This document shows positions 42,810 to 56,260 of a DNA stretch of 64,000 nt, piece after piece (the stretch's first letter is position 1; every line of letters starts with the position of its first letter). The DNA comes from Micropterix aruncella (Eukaryota > Arthropoda > Insecta > Lepidoptera > Micropterigidae): assembly GCA_944548615.1 (NCBI GenBank), contig OX155952.1:35475788-35539787 (forward strand), written 5' to 3'. A program made the translations under genes and the position numbers. The notes below the pieces were generated by a model. That model saw only the letters and a program-made list of their open reading frames with translations, did no database searches and had not been told where the DNA came from.

Positions 42810-43940
42810 AGAAATATTCGTGATGCAAACAATGGGTTTTCTTTCGATGTATGGTGTAGGTTTTGAACCGCTGGAACTTTTGAAGAGAATTCTTCCCGTT
42901 GGTTATAAGTTTATTTCGCACATACATATGTCCGTAAAAATCTGAAGCCGTTCTATAAAGTCGGTGATCGCCATAATATAAATACCAGAAATGGAATAAG
43001 TTTTCATTTCCTAAGGTTTCATTTTCGATTCCTAAGGTCGGATTTTTTAAAGGGACAACGTATACATTTCTACACAAAAAAATCTCCAGGAAATTTTAGA
43101 GTTCCCAGTAAAACAATTTAATAATTGTATTGAAGACCTTTTTTTTGAACATACTATAAGATTAACGAATACTTGAATAATAAAAACGTCTGGAATTTGA
43201 GAACTTTGTGAATTTGAGACGTTGATTTCGACTTCCGAATTTCGGCTTCCTTTACTTATGGCCGTTACACTCAATCTAAGTTATTGTCAAAGTCATCTAA
43301 ATCTAAATCATCTTCGTTATCAAAAGTGTTTGATTGTGATTTACTGAGATGTGATGAGATTACAGATGGGTGATTTGGAATTATAGTTTTAATACTATGT
43401 GTTGATACATCAATATTTTGGATCGCTTCTGCCATACCTGTACGCGCGGCCCGATCGAATTGGTCAATTCTAAACGATCATGATTACGCGGTCCAATTTT
43501 ATGAATAATTGAAACCGTAAGCAAGTAAAAACATATTTTTTAAATTTTATTAATGTTACGCATGAAGCCAGTTAGTAGGTGTTCCTACACTCGGTGACGT
43601 CAAAATAATTGGAGTCTATAACTCAAGATAAAAATACCCACTTATTTGGCGAATAGTCATTAAAAGTGGTCATATATACTTATTATATCAACATTCTTTA
43701 TTTAATAGAGCGTGTTTTGGTGAGTATGTCTTGGATTATACTTTTAATTTGATATTCTGCCAGATGCCCGACTGACACTGGGATTCTGTTGTGCGATAGA
43801 TGCGAAACGGTCATCATCGACGGCGTCTAATAGGGTCAAGCCTAATCCCATAAGACGCCAGTTCGAAATTCGACAATTATACATAAGTTGTGGACTGGAC
43901 CTTATTTTTTAGAAATTGGCAGATTTCCTTTACGTATATA
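42810..43940. other. Stretch without recognised features
   Basis: Two overlapping minus-strand frames (42748-43077, 43047-43274) are open but show nothing I recognise. Base composition resembles the flanks. Confidence 0.3.
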
Positions 43941-43942
43941 TT

Positions 43943-44237
43943 GGGCCCGATTGCGTTTCTCTGTGAGCGAAAACTAAAATTAGTCCAAGCGAAGACAGAG
44001 CAATACGTTAGAGCGGAATTTGAAACGAACGATCGTCGATAAATACTACCTGCCGAACGTATACTCGTCCGAATAAATTCGAGCACATTTCGTGCGGTGT
44101 AAGAGTTGACCTTGGCGGGCAGTTTTAATGCGAAAAGTGACAACCGGTCATCTCACACTTCGCTCTAGCGTATTGCCCTGTCTCGTTCACACGGACTAAT
44201 TTCCGATTTTAGTTCACGAAGAAACGCAATCGAGCCG
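43943..44237. mobile_element. Palindromic MITE family M, copy 2 (295 bp)
   Basis: About 90% like copy 1 at 42212 by eye, with the same ends and ATT on both sides. The open minus-strand frame through it is a shadow of its palindromes. Confidence 0.85.
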
Positions 44238-44880
44238 ATTGTACTCGTAGTATAGGTCATTTGTTATGTACTTGACTATATTTATAAAATGTAATGATTT
44301 AAGAGTTATTCTGTTTTTATGATTTTGAAATAAAGTCGTGTTTTCATATTGCCACTGAACTTTTCCTTCGTCTTCTTTTCTTTTGTGGCATCTCCAAGCA
44401 GCTAATATAGGTTACTGGCAATTTTATGTAAATATTAGGTTTTTCTGTGTTGGCTTGATAGTCGGGAGGAAAACAATAATTATTATCCAACCTAAGGACA
44501 AAGACAAACAAAATCTCTGTTACAAAAATAAAACAGATAACACTATTCCAAATAAATACTAGCTTAAAAATTACAAAACTGGAAATAAAAGAGGTATTTA
44601 ATTGCCTGTTCGGGGATAGTTGAAGTAGGCGGATATAATAGTTTTGTTATAGCCATTTTAGAATACAACCCCGTCATCTATTGTGAAAATGAGGTTTGCG
44701 CACTTTTCACGCTCGCGGCTTCCCAAGGACTTTTGACTCTTGTGTCACTGTACCGAAGGGTGCCAGCGCGTTCGCTCGCCTGAACATTTTCATTGGGCGG
44801 GCGCTTCTGTTGACGCAAGCAGCGAGGGTCACAGGTCAAACGCACTCATCAGAAAGCTGTCTTCTGTGCAGAATTTTATG
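44238..44880. other. Stretch without recognised features
   Basis: AT-rich, then GC-richer from 44690. No recognised gene. Confidence 0.3.
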
Positions 44881-44885
44881 TAAAC

Positions 44886-45050
44886 CAGCGGTTCCCGATT
44901 AAACTCTGCCGCGGAACCCTTTTCATATGTCTGTAAATTAACGAAACCCTGGAACTCGCGATAAACTCGAATCGATATAAGGGCCGCTGCATTTTTAAAA
45001 CCAGCAGGGGTTCGGCAAACAGGGGGGGGGGGGGGGGCTGTGAGACTCCC
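44886..45050. repeat. hAT-like end fragment and G-run
   Basis: CAGCGGTTCCCGATTAAACTC at 44886 resembles a hAT terminus, with GCGGAACCC and CGAAACCC following. No right end or target duplication found. A run of 16 G lies at 45022-45037. Confidence 0.4.
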
Positions 45051-45056
45051 TCTTAA

Positions 45057-45450
45057 CCGCCCAGCCTTTGGGTTATTATTCTTAACCCCTCTTATCGCGA
45101 GGTAAAAATTCAGCCGTCACTTCTGCGTGTGATAATTTATATTGGATTTCATATCCAATATTGGATCGCTCACATTCCGCCGTGGGTAGGCATGCATCCA
45201 GTGATGGACGGGTCACATCAGTCGGATTAAAGAAGTTAAAAAAACGATAGTTTTTTTTCATTCGATTTCTTAATAACAATACACTGTACCAGAAAACTTT
45301 TTTACACAATAGGGTATTTATGACCCATTTTTGTAAGAACAATCGTGGGAACAATTTGACGTATTACGTACGCTTTCTGTGTTTCGTTTATCGTTGCGTT
45401 TGGGCGATAATATAGCGTTCGTATCACATACGTTCGTATAGGTAGGGGGG
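45057..45450 (-). mobile_element. TTAA-flanked MITE family P, complete copy, minus orientation (394 bp)
   Basis: TTAA at 45053-45056 and 45451-45454; ends CCGCCCAGCCTTTGGGTTAT and ...GTAGGGGGG. The inner part on the minus strand repeats CATACGAACG..TATATTATCGCCCAAACG. It is about 100 bp longer than the copy at 42516 because of extra central sequence (about 45110-45300). Confidence 0.85.
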
Positions 45451-45538
45451 TTAAACACAGGAGGCGAATTTTTTGGTGGATCAACCAGTATTTAACGAAA
45501 TTTTACTTACTCTAGTAAAATGTTCTCATTTTTATTTT

Positions 45539-46112
45539 TACTTTCCCGGCCCACCAAACGACGGAGGGAAAGTGCTGTGAACGCGTAAATATTTCGTTCG
45601 AGATGAAGGCGAAAATATTCATTTTGAAACCCTGAAACTATTAAGACCATTTCCAGATTAAAGTCTGTCTGTGTGTATGTATTCCTCCACGATAGCGCCT
45701 ACAGGCCTTATCCGATTGAGCTGAAATTTGGTATGCAGGCATCATTTGGCCATGGAAAGAGTTGGAAAGATTGTGCTTATAATCGGTCCACCAAGGGGCG
45801 CACTAATCATAATATCAATCTCGAAATATTGGACGCGGCGACTTGAAATTTGGTACACAGATGCCTTCTTGGGTTGAAATCACATTGTGAAATTTTGGTT
45901 GGAATGTCTCATATACAAGCTGCACTAAAAATATTTGAATTCCGCCATATATTTTAATCAGATATTACGCAGAGCCGACGGAGGCTAGCCGAGAAACCGC
46001 CTGAGGCGTCGCGATGGGACACAACCGGCCCAGAGATGACGTTCATCGATTTTTATTTATGAAATTAATTTTCAGATGAAATCAGTCCTTGGCTACTGGC
46101 CGGGAAAGTTTT
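45539..46112 (+). mobile_element. Repeat family F, most complete copy
   Basis: ACTTTCCCGGCC at 45540 and GGCCGGGAAAGT at 46098 are inverted ends. Just inside the left end GGAGGGAAAGT closes a hairpin. The body (AGATTAAAGTCTGTCTGTGT, GCCTTATCCGATTGAGCTGA, TGCAGGCATCATTTGG) is shared with 33888-34375 (minus). No coding frame. Confidence 0.7.
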
Positions 46113-46333
46113 GGGGTGATACAAACGATTTTTTTCATAAATAGATTTAGTATTGTGACTGACTCACGCCCGCCCGTTTGCATATCCCGGCCCGCGGTCT
46201 CCCCGCAAACATTTTTTTTACTGGTGCACCCAGCGGCTGTCGCTAGATATACTATCATTAGTAATTGATCTTTATTTACATAAGAAACGTCGCTATTTAG
46301 GCCAGATTAGATCACCGATGCAGGGACTACATT

Positions 46334-46560
46334 ATTGTTTGTTTGTTTCTACTCTTTATTGTGAAATTTCACAATGGGCCGGTTTATATGTATATGTGGG
46401 TGTAACATGTGTTTAAGTGAGTGTCGTGTTATTACATTCGATCGGCAGAATTGAAAATGCAATTCCGGTATTTTTGTCCCAACTGAAAATGGTAACCCAG
46501 CCCGGAAATCGAACCCGGAACCTTACAATGTAAGATCAGGCGACCTAGCCACTATCCGTG
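46334..46560 (-). mobile_element. tRNA-derived SINE, minus copy
   Basis: In minus orientation: GATAGTGG (A box remnant), B box GGTTCGATTTCC, the body TGCAATAACACGACAC...CCGGCCCATTGTGAAATTTC, and an (AAAC)n tail at 46338-46351. The 5' few bases of the head are lost. It lies back-to-back with the LINE end at 46575. Confidence 0.85.
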
Positions 46561-46574
46561 TATAGAACCATCAT

Positions 46575-46995
46575 CGAACCAGGTCTATCCTTATTATTAT
46601 TATTATTGAACGACCGTATCTGATTGAGTACATCGTTTTTAGTCAGCCTTTTCATACTCGATGAAACAATCCAGTCTGTTTTTAAACATGTTAATGTTTT
46701 TAGCACACACCACTAATTGGAAGTTTGTTCCAATAATCCACAATTCATTAGACAGAAAATGCTTCCGTGGATTCATCGAGAAGCTTGATCGCGATAGTTT
46801 CGTCATTCCCTCGGAGGTGCAAGTACATCTGTAGCCTCCCGAAAGAATTCTGTAGGTCTCAATTACGACTTCTGCATTCATCCAATTCTGCAAGTCATAG
46901 GTTTCCTAGCCTCTCCTCGTAACTCGACTGCGTTAGTGTCTGCGGTAACTTTTTAAAGGGTATCTGCAGCGTCTTAAGCAGGTCAATGTCTTTCA
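46575..46995 (-). pseudogene. LINE reverse transcriptase C-terminus (CR1-like) with (TAA)n tail
   Basis: Minus-strand reading: SYEERL near 46945, then after a frame change VVIETYRILSGGY, NPRKHFLSNELW, and VVCAKNINMFKNRLDCFIEY with a stop at about 46639. This is the typical CR1/L2-type C-terminal module (SYEERL...R..D.IETYKI....F......FKNRLD). One stop and at least one frameshift. A (TAA)n-like tail lies at 46591-46610. The RT catalytic part is truncated away. Confidence 0.8.
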
Positions 46996-47139
46996 TCAAA
47001 TAGGATCTTCAAACCTGATATCCGAATTATCGTAGCGGCCGGATATATGACTTATACTAGCCGGGCGGCCAGATATATTACTTATACCAGACTTATACTA
47101 TACTACTTATGCAATCAATTCATATTTCAGTAGACAGAC

Positions 47140-47520
47140 CCTGAAAAAGGCCCGTGACTTCCGCTCACAGGGTCGGTCACACTCACGGGTCAACACCCAT
47201 CCGATGGCCTCCACGCATGGGGTGCGAACCTGGGTAGGACACTGGGTCAACCAGTCTCCCCTGGGAATCAAACCTCTGGCGCTCCTGGACGGTCTGCGCA
47301 CCGAGCGGCGCAAGCCAATCGCCAATCGACTGTGCTCTCCGACTAACAGTCGGGGGAGTCTGGGAACTGTATTGTTTCCTATAGAGCGGGGGTGGTTGTT
47401 TACCTTACGGCGACTGCTCTTGAAATGACCATTGGCCATCCGATCCCGGTTCAGAGTCGGGCAAAGGACGCTTTGGTCCGCGATAGATTCGGTGCACACC
47501 GTTTCACCGCTTCGTAAGGG
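47140..47520 (+). repeat. GC-rich R1-like LINE 3' region, copy 4
   Basis: CTGGCGCTCCTGGACGGTCTGCGCACC, CCAATCG.CTGTGC, AGCGGGGGTGG, GGCCATCCGATCCCGG and GGTCCGCGATAGATT follow in the same order as at 14870-15075. The long minus-strand frame (47107-47697) is an accident of GC-rich sequence. Confidence 0.5.
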
Positions 47521-47529
47521 AGAGGACCG

Positions 47530-48520
47530 CGCAAGCGACCTCGAACTCGGAACCAATCGAGAGACCGGAGAAATCTGGTCACAATTGGAAGCAAGGGCGC
47601 GAGGGTCGGCCCGCCAGGTAACACTGGCTATCTCGCGGTAAGGCGTTGGCTTCTTGCGGGTTGTGACGTAGCTGGACGTTGGATTTGTTCTGTCCAAAGT
47701 CTTCTACGTTCACTGCAGGGCGACAGAACGAGAAAATCGTTAAAACGTCCTGTGGTGACGGGCTCGCCCGTTGTAGTTGACACCGCAAGTTGACTTCCGC
47801 TACCGTTGCTTTCAGAATGTGGCGTGAAATGGCAATAACACACCTGCGCCAAAATAGGAACTCCAAACCTGACAGCCGAATTGCCACAGCGTCCGTGTAT
47901 AGGACATACTAGCTGGGCATAGGCTAGTTCAGTATTTCAGTCGTGACGTTCGCTATCTATAGTAGCTATGAGCGGGGAATCTCATGAGCCCCATGAGAAT
48001 CTCATGAGCTTTCTGAATGTGGCAAGAAACGACCTTCACACACCTGCGCAATGCGTTCGCGTGGACTAATAGCAAGGCGTTCGGTTTGAAATGTATAGTT
48101 TCCTATTTAATATTTTGTTTAGTTTTACGCGGAGCCCTCCATTACATCTCGCGGATCTTCGAGGTTCGCCAAATGCCATTTAGGAAACGCTGTTGTAAAC
48201 ATTCGGTGAGGCAAGAGTTCGGCAAGGACGCGCGCGCCGCACAGACAGACCAGTATCACTTACGCAACGAAGAAATGAGGCTGGGGCCGGCGGCCGGTCG
48301 TCGCTCGCTCGCAGCAGAAGCACTTTCACTCGGCGCGGAGGCGGAGCGGACGGAGGCTCTGTCTGAAGCGCGCTGCCACCGACGGACGGACTACGGACCA
48401 GCAGACAGACACCGAGCGACTGAACGACGACCGCCTTCCCCGCCGCTTATAATACTCAGCATGCATGCATGCAACGCGCTTCATGGAACCTCGCACCGCT
48501 GCGTTGACCCCGACTAGAAT
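47530..48520. other. GC-rich island; possible old promoter or leader
   Basis: 48200-48440 is strongly GC- and CpG-rich (GGCCGGCGGCCGGTCGTCGC, GGCGCGGAGGCGGAGCGGAC). Near its end there is CTTATAATACTCAGCATGCATGC, a TATA-like and initiator-like pair that is too close together. A plus-strand frame of 166 codons (48017-48517) shows no domain. A host 5' region or a decayed element are both possible. Confidence 0.25.
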
Positions 48521-48810
48521 CTTCGCCGGTATAGACAAAGTATACAAACAGTAGCTTAAAATTAAAGGGTTACGAGGAAGCGCGATCAGTCAACTTTTTG
48601 GTGGGGTCGATAGAAAGTCTCGCGGGGGTAAATAGGTGGCCAATTACAAACCGATTAAAACACATTCACCTATATACTCATATTATATAGGTAAATATGT
48701 TTTAGGTAGGTTGTTTAGGATGTTTTAGATAGTCCCCTTTTTAAGTACTGTCAAGGCACATGATTTCTTTTTAATTTTCAGCTTCTTTCGATCTAACTAT
48801 CTATGTGATA

Positions 48811-49318
48811 AATTGGGAAGAGTGTGCTATGCACTCCATCGCATCGCTTAATTTCTCGATTTATCCGCGCTGCGTATGTGTTACTTTGCATATTTTCATT
48901 CACTGCTAACGTACGGCGCGGAGTTATGGGGCGAGCAGCCGACAGGCAGAGGGCCTTCGTTATGCAGAAGCGTGCAGTCCGCACAATAGCGCGTGTGGCG
49001 CTTGATACGCCAGCTAGGCCTCTGTTTAGAGATCTCTGCATCATGACGCTGCCGTCCATTTATATAATGGAAGTAGCGCTGTTCGTTCGCAGAAATCTAG
49101 CCGATTTCGAAGTGAATGGTGGGCATCACGACTATCCAACAAGATCCCGTAGCATGCTACGTTCGGTAAGTCATGCGTTATCTAAGTCGGAGAGGCTAGC
49201 CTATATCGCCGGCCCAGCGGTTTACAACAAACTCAGAGAGCACATTAGGCAGGCGCAATCTCTTGACGTGTTTAAGAGACGCCTTAAGAGGTACCTTACA
49301 GATAAGGCGTTTTACTAA
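48811..49318 (+). pseudogene. LINE reverse transcriptase C-terminal third, two frames
   Basis: 48811-48930 reads KLGRVCYALHRIA, a stop, then SALRMCYFAYFHSLLTYGAE (RT thumb block ending YGAELWG). A frame change in the G-run at about 48928 leads to RAADRQRAFVMQKRAVRTIA, FRDLCIMTLPSIYIMEVALF and YPTRSRS. It ends [16 protein letters not shown] at 49318. It is a C-terminal module of the kind in many lepidopteran CR1/Daphne-like LINEs (recalled, not searched). The 3' UTR runs to the AT array at 49469. Confidence 0.85.
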
Positions 49319-49466
49319 CTGGAGGAATATTACTCGAGTGAAGTCTAAAATGCTTTGGTGGTTAAAGTGTTTATTGATTTCTTTGCATTTTGTCTTGTAT
49401 TTCTTCTTTTTACATTATTCTTGTAGTTTTTTTGTTTTTTCTGTTTATTGTTATTTTTTCGTTACG

Positions 49467-50745
<1,279 letters not shown>

Positions 50746-50749
50746 ATTT

Positions 50750-53700
50750 TAGAGAATAATTTTATTTGTCTTTGTATTTAATATAATTTGTATAATTTGT
50801 GAGATGTAAGATGACAATATCTCGCAATGATCATGATCGGCCACACTTTGGGCAAGCCATTTGTAGCGAATAATTTTTATTTATTTTTATTACTTATTTG
50901 TTAAACGTGCGCGCGATGTGTCATCAGCGATAAGCGCTTGATGGAGAAGATAAAATTGAAAGAAGAAGTGACTAAAAGAAGAGGATGATGCTAATATATG
51001 TGTAAAGATATTCAAAGTATGCAGAGAATAGAGATTTCAAGTGAATAGCCCTGTTTTCTCTTGTACGATCTCCCTCATATATGAAATTCTCCTGTCCTGA
51101 CTAAAATGTATTCTCCAAAAGAAGAAGAAGAATAATAAGGAGTATTCTATGTGTCTAGACCAATTTGTTAGACCCTTATGAACTTGGTTTTAGATAGTTT
51201 GAATCAATTTGAGGTTTATAAATTAGGATCGGCTTGTAACATACACTTTTAAGATCTCGTCCCGAAGAATAATATTGATTTTTGATGTTCTATGACACGA
51301 TTCTTATATAGTGGATTATCAAAGGTGTTCTATAGTTAAATACTTCCAGATCAATGTATGCTAATAGTTTTAAGTCACTTTCTCAATATCGGTTGACGAT
51401 TGCTCCAATCAGCTGGGTTTTTTTTATAATGTCCTTATAAGTACGCTATTGTTCATTACTGAATATCGGACTTCTTTTGATTTGTCGCTGCACTATTTAT
51501 CACACTGACGGATGCTACAGTCTTCCGTCAGGGCGTTGTGAACTCAGGAGTTATTTTTTTTTTAATATATTGGATCACGAGATAAATTTATAATACGGCG
51601 CCAATCTCGCGTATTCCATTACTGCGTTCGTTCATCCGTTAGTGCTGCATCTGATCTATCGAATCAATTTCTAATTATGATTTAGCTCAGTCTATTTGTA
51701 TTCTCAGGTATGGTATCCTTTTGATTGAAAAAAATATGAACACTTTTTCCGGCAAAATATTCGATATATTGTAAAATAAAATTTTTAGTTTATACAATTC
51801 ATTTACATATATTATGGCTCTTTTTGTAGCTTTGCATTAAATAACTTAAAATAACATGATAATATAACAATACGCAATATAGCACAAAAAAAACAACTTA
51901 TCATATCCTAAATTAATTGGTATGTAGAGTGAATTACGACATACATATATACATTTCCTTCTAAGTTTATCGCTACACTGGTTCACGGACTTCGTCTCTT
52001 GTGAAACCAGGCAGTTTCAAGTATCTCAATCTATGAGGCTTCGTCTTTTATTGACGGCCTGCAGTCACAATCAAGTACTGGCCTTATAAAAAAAGTTCAC
52101 GCTTAACCAATTTGGTAGCGGCAGTACGACAAGCAGATGGTATTGGCTTTCTATTTCAATTATAGCGCGAAAGAGTATAAGACGCATTTGTTATTTATAA
52201 TTATAACAACATACATATTTGCATAAAATATAAAAAAATTATCAACTATAACAAGTTTTATAGTATGGCCAGCTTCAGCGGTTATAACGCAATTATATTA
52301 ATTTGAACAATCTTACTTCGTTTTAGCTGCCATCCAATCCAATTAACACATACCTTACACTAATTTAACACCTTTATACACTTCTTTACAACTAACACAT
52401 AACAACTAAAAACTGTTTTATTCAATTTTTGACAGCTGCATCGTAGGGATGTCGGCCGTCTCGTACGATTGTTTCCCCCCCCGTTCTGTCGAAAGATGAT
52501 ATCGATTCGAAGTTGTCTTCGTAATTCGAAGTCTATTGCGAATGTCTGTCTTGATATTACTTATATGATGCTACTCTTTACTTCTGCCATTGATTTTATG
52601 CTTCCGCGTACATTATATATTTCCCCGCCAAATATGAATGAGACGCTCCTTAAGACGCTCGCCTGTTTTTCGTTAGTTGTCCACCTTAAAATTTCCTTCA
52701 TTTCTGAATTACAGCGCCTCTAGTGATCAAAATTTGTACGATATTCCGACTCTATTTGATGTCAAAACATGGCAACACTTTCTTGCCGTGGATAATTCTG
52801 ATTTATTTTTCTGTCAAATCGTCATTCATTTAGTTTCAAACATTAAATTCTCCCTGTAAACTATCGTACGGAATATATGCTCTGCTTCAAAAAATAGCCT
52901 ATTTCATTGGCTTTATTCTAGTAGGTCTATCTACTGTGTGTTCTATCTATATAGGCTGTAATTAGCATTATCGTCTATAGTGGCGATTTTTCTTGTTAAA
53001 AGTACGACAATTAACCATAAATTGAACTGTCATTTCGAGGTTGGCTGCGAATTCGTTTCTTGCGATATTTAAATCGATTGCTAACTATTTATTCTGTTTT
53101 CAGGTTCTACTTTCGTTTCAGAAGATAGTGCTTATTCTATACTACGTCTATAGTGCGTGTCGTCGCTGAAATCTTTCTAAATATCCTGTGTTTCTATCAT
53201 GCATCTTTTGAAGACCCATTTTTGTATGTGATTTCGGCGTTTTTTTAATCATCGATTTTTCCTTGATTTTTCTCTAAAGCCTATTTAGTTTTATTTTATT
53301 TAGTGGTTTATTGCTATTACGCTTCATTTTTAACGAATATATAAACGTTTTATTGTTTTATTGAGTTTTAATCTTATTTTAATATATTTTATATTCTCTT
53401 GTTGCCATGTCGGTAAAATTTTCTTACAGTTATCTGCTTATCGACGGTAACATTTCTCGTTTTTTTTTCCGCTAGATGTCGCTACACGTTTTGAAATTGA
53501 TTTAAATTTTGGGATAATGAATGAATCGTCTAATTACTACTTTTACGTTTTGAAGACCATTCACCTTGCCTTCCCGTTGCTGCGTATAGATGGCAATAGG
53601 TGTACTTACTTGGCATGGTTTGGTTTAGATATTAAGTATTTTATTTGACAGGAGGCGTTCGATTTTATATCATTACAGAATATGACTATGAATATGAATA

Positions 53701-54280
53701 TCAATGAACTTACAACCTCCCTGAACAAGACCACGGGACAAACTGACGCTTAGCTGCTCGGGGGAGGCTGGCCAGTGGTGAGCTCTAGCAGAGAGCCATG
53801 AACGATTTTTTTCCCATTATTATGGTCGAAACAGCAACTGAAATTATGACAAGGAGTTTACATGTCCACGTTTTTATTGCCATGGTATATTTTTTTAGCT
53901 AGCACTGTAAAATGAAAAAAAAAATGCCGTTATTATAGCCAATACCTAGAACAGCAACGTATTCTATGTCGCTTCATCAAAACGAAATTTGGGAAATTAT
54001 ATGATACCGTCGACCAACCAAATTATTTAAATACAAATAGTGTTAAATAATAAAAAATATCAAAATTCTCGTATTTCAAAAGGGTTCATTTGCGTCCCCT
54101 AGCATAAAGTAACAATGCAATCAATGATCAATATAACGATAAAGTATTTCGCACATTGCAAATTGGATTAATAATTCATACGGAAACTAGCAAATTATTA
54201 TTGTTTCAATCGAAACAATCTGCTAAATTATACAATGCAATGCATTTTGTATAAGAAAACCTGCTTCTAAACACACGGTG
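50750..54280. other. Long AT-rich stretch without recognised genes
   Basis: No transposase, RT or tail was recognised. Open frames (e.g. 52469-52723) are short and featureless. CGCTAGATGTCGCTAC at 53472 is like the core of the foldback family C arms, but isolated. This is the longest stretch I cannot attribute to repeats. Confidence 0.4.
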
Positions 54281-54289
54281 GTTCGCAAG

Positions 54290-54365
54290 ACAGATGTATA
54301 CTCAGTGTATGGGTGGCAGGTAAGATTTGGCGCCTGGGCCGTTGTCATTCCTTCATTTTACGTTG
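54290..54365. repeat. Dispersed repeat family H, fragment
   Basis: GGGTGGCAGGTAAGATTTGG.GCCTGGGCCGT matches 24826-24862. Confidence 0.5.
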
Positions 54366-54407
54366 AATGTTTAAAGTGTTTTCTGTTTTCATGTCGATTG
54401 GTTTTTA

Positions 54408-55718
54408 TTAGGTGTACACATTAATTCGGTGCTTTTTTTTATAAAATTGAAATTGTATTATTAAGCGAGATATATATCTCAATACTCGGACTAATTGCAA
54501 TTGCTTTCTATTACTTTAGCCCATCTTTCTGGCGGCTGACGAATGCCATCGCGGAAAAAAACCTTGGCGGTTTTGAATTGATAAAGTTATAAATGCAATT
54601 TCGGACCTCGCCAAGTGTTTTAAAGTGTTGATAGTCCAAATGGGTTGGTAGCGATAGAAACAGGCGAAAATCTTAAGAAGCGAGATCTGGCGATTAAGCC
54701 GCGTGACGAAGAATTTCCCAGCTCCAACTTTAGATACTCGTATCATCCAGAGTCCCTTTTGAGACATGTGGTCGAGCCTATATAGTCCTGATGTTAAATC
54801 ACTTGCTAACATCACAGCCAGTATAAGGTCTTTTTTGCTCTAAGAAATCAATTAAACGAATATGTTGTTGCTAATAAATATCCGCGGCGACAGTTTCTCC
54901 AGTATCCAAAAAATCATAATGCACCACACCCTTTATAAATATCCCATCAGATCCCTATCACATTCTATCACACAGCATAACTTTCTTTGTATAAATATTC
55001 GTCTTTGCAAATCGATATTGACCGTTTTACTGGATCCACCCACGATTTTTTTCGGTTAGGTTTGGTATATAATATAAACTTTTCGTCACCGGTATCGATT
55101 TTGAACAGGAAATCCTTTTTTTTTAAACGGACGGACAAAGAAAGTGCCGTATCAAATCTTCGCGCCTTCACCTCTGGACCAAAACTATGCGGGACCCCAT
55201 CTACATTTTATTTTTTTTCAATTTGATATAAACGGTAAGATATGCATTGCTGTGTAACACCAAGTTGTGAAGCACGTTCTTTTTAATTTGTGCAAAATTT
55301 TAATTCAAAATTTGATCGAGAGCCATGTCGTCGAGCTTTTCAGGTTGGCCCGGACGTTTTCTATCCGAAAGATCAAAATCTCCATCCAGAAATCTTTGAT
55401 ACCACTTTCTACATGTTTTGTGTTTTTACACGTTATAGCATTCTTCCCCAATACAGCAGACATCATTTCCGTTGCTTCGGCGGCATTTTCCCCATTGAAA
55501 TGCGAAAAGAATGCAGTGTCTTAAATGTTGTTTATCGACAGCCATTGTGTTCACCACTGTCTTTTGAAAGTGACAGACTTGTGGTTAAACACGTGGTGGG
55601 GGTAGAAACTCAGTGTTGCTAAATTACAAAAATTTAAATTATCAGAATTTACTTCTATGTTCAGAGAAAATATCAAGCAAGATTTATTAAGGCACCGAAT
55701 TAATTTGAACACTTCTAA
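54408..55718 (-). mobile_element. Full-length but dead mariner element (1311 bp)
   Basis: TIRs of about 28 bp (TTAGGTGTACACATTAATTCGG left; TTAGAAGTGTTCAAATTAATT as inverse right), with TA on both sides. The length is that expected for mariner. It encodes one broken transposase on the minus strand. Confidence 0.88.
54491..55545 (-). pseudogene. Mariner transposase, full span, multiple lesions
   Basis: The start MAVDKQHLRHCIL is followed in shifted frames by CRKWYQRFLDGDFDLSDRKR (DNA-binding region), then DTGDEKFILY with PNRKKSWVDP (first catalytic Asp). After these come RPHVSKGTLDD, WEILRHAA, a stop, SPDLAS with a further stop before the region of the third Asp, and a C-terminus FFSDGIRQPPERWAKVIESN ending at TAG 54491. 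The span of about 1055 bp equals a complete mariner gene. At least three frameshifts and three stops make it inactive. Confidence 0.88.
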
Positions 55719-55869
55719 TAAACCCTAGTTACATAATAAACTATATTTAACAAGGAGGTTAAATACCTAGTTTATTTCACAAATCATCCATTTATACAAA
55801 ACTTTGGATGTGTATAATTCCAATACATCATGGATTAGTTGTTGAACTTTATATTATTACTTATTACTT

Positions 55870-56260
55870 TTTAAATTTGTATTTATTGAGATACTTACAT
55901 ATGATTAGGTATACAGTTCATTGATCATGTAATGTTTACTTCTTATAATAATAATTATAGGGAGGTTTAACACATCTTACATGACCTTTCCTGCCAATAG
56001 CACATTAAATAGGCGATAATTTGGCCCGTCTCTAGATGTGCATATTTTTACGCAATTTTAAGAAAATAAATGGTTTTTTTAACAATAAATTATTTGGACC
56101 CGCCACCTATATATACACATACATAGACTAATATTATAAAATATATAGCTATGTAATAAATAAATACTTTTAAACTTCAAATTTAATAAAATTTCATCAA
56201 GAATAATAGATAAATTATACTAAATAAATTGTCGTGCGTTGCGAAGAAGTTCATCAGATG
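55870..56260 (-). mobile_element. 3' end of the 19660-21793 LINE family, short copy
   Basis: GATTAGGTATACAGTTCATT, TATAGGGAGGTTTAACACATC, TTGGCCCGTCT.TA.ATGTGCATA and AATTGTCGTGCGTTGCGAAG align with 19690-20060 throughout. Truncation is at about 56260, only some 12 codons into the RT C-terminus. Confidence 0.9.

Noticed and set aside
47107..47697. 196-codon minus-strand ORF as a gene
   Set aside because: It overlaps a repeat block shared with 8275, 10255 and 14735; no motif is present and frames are open on both strands because of GC content.
48470..48500. Core promoter (TATAATACTCAGCATGC)
   Set aside because: The TATA-like and initiator-like motifs are only a few bases apart, which does not fit an insect core promoter.
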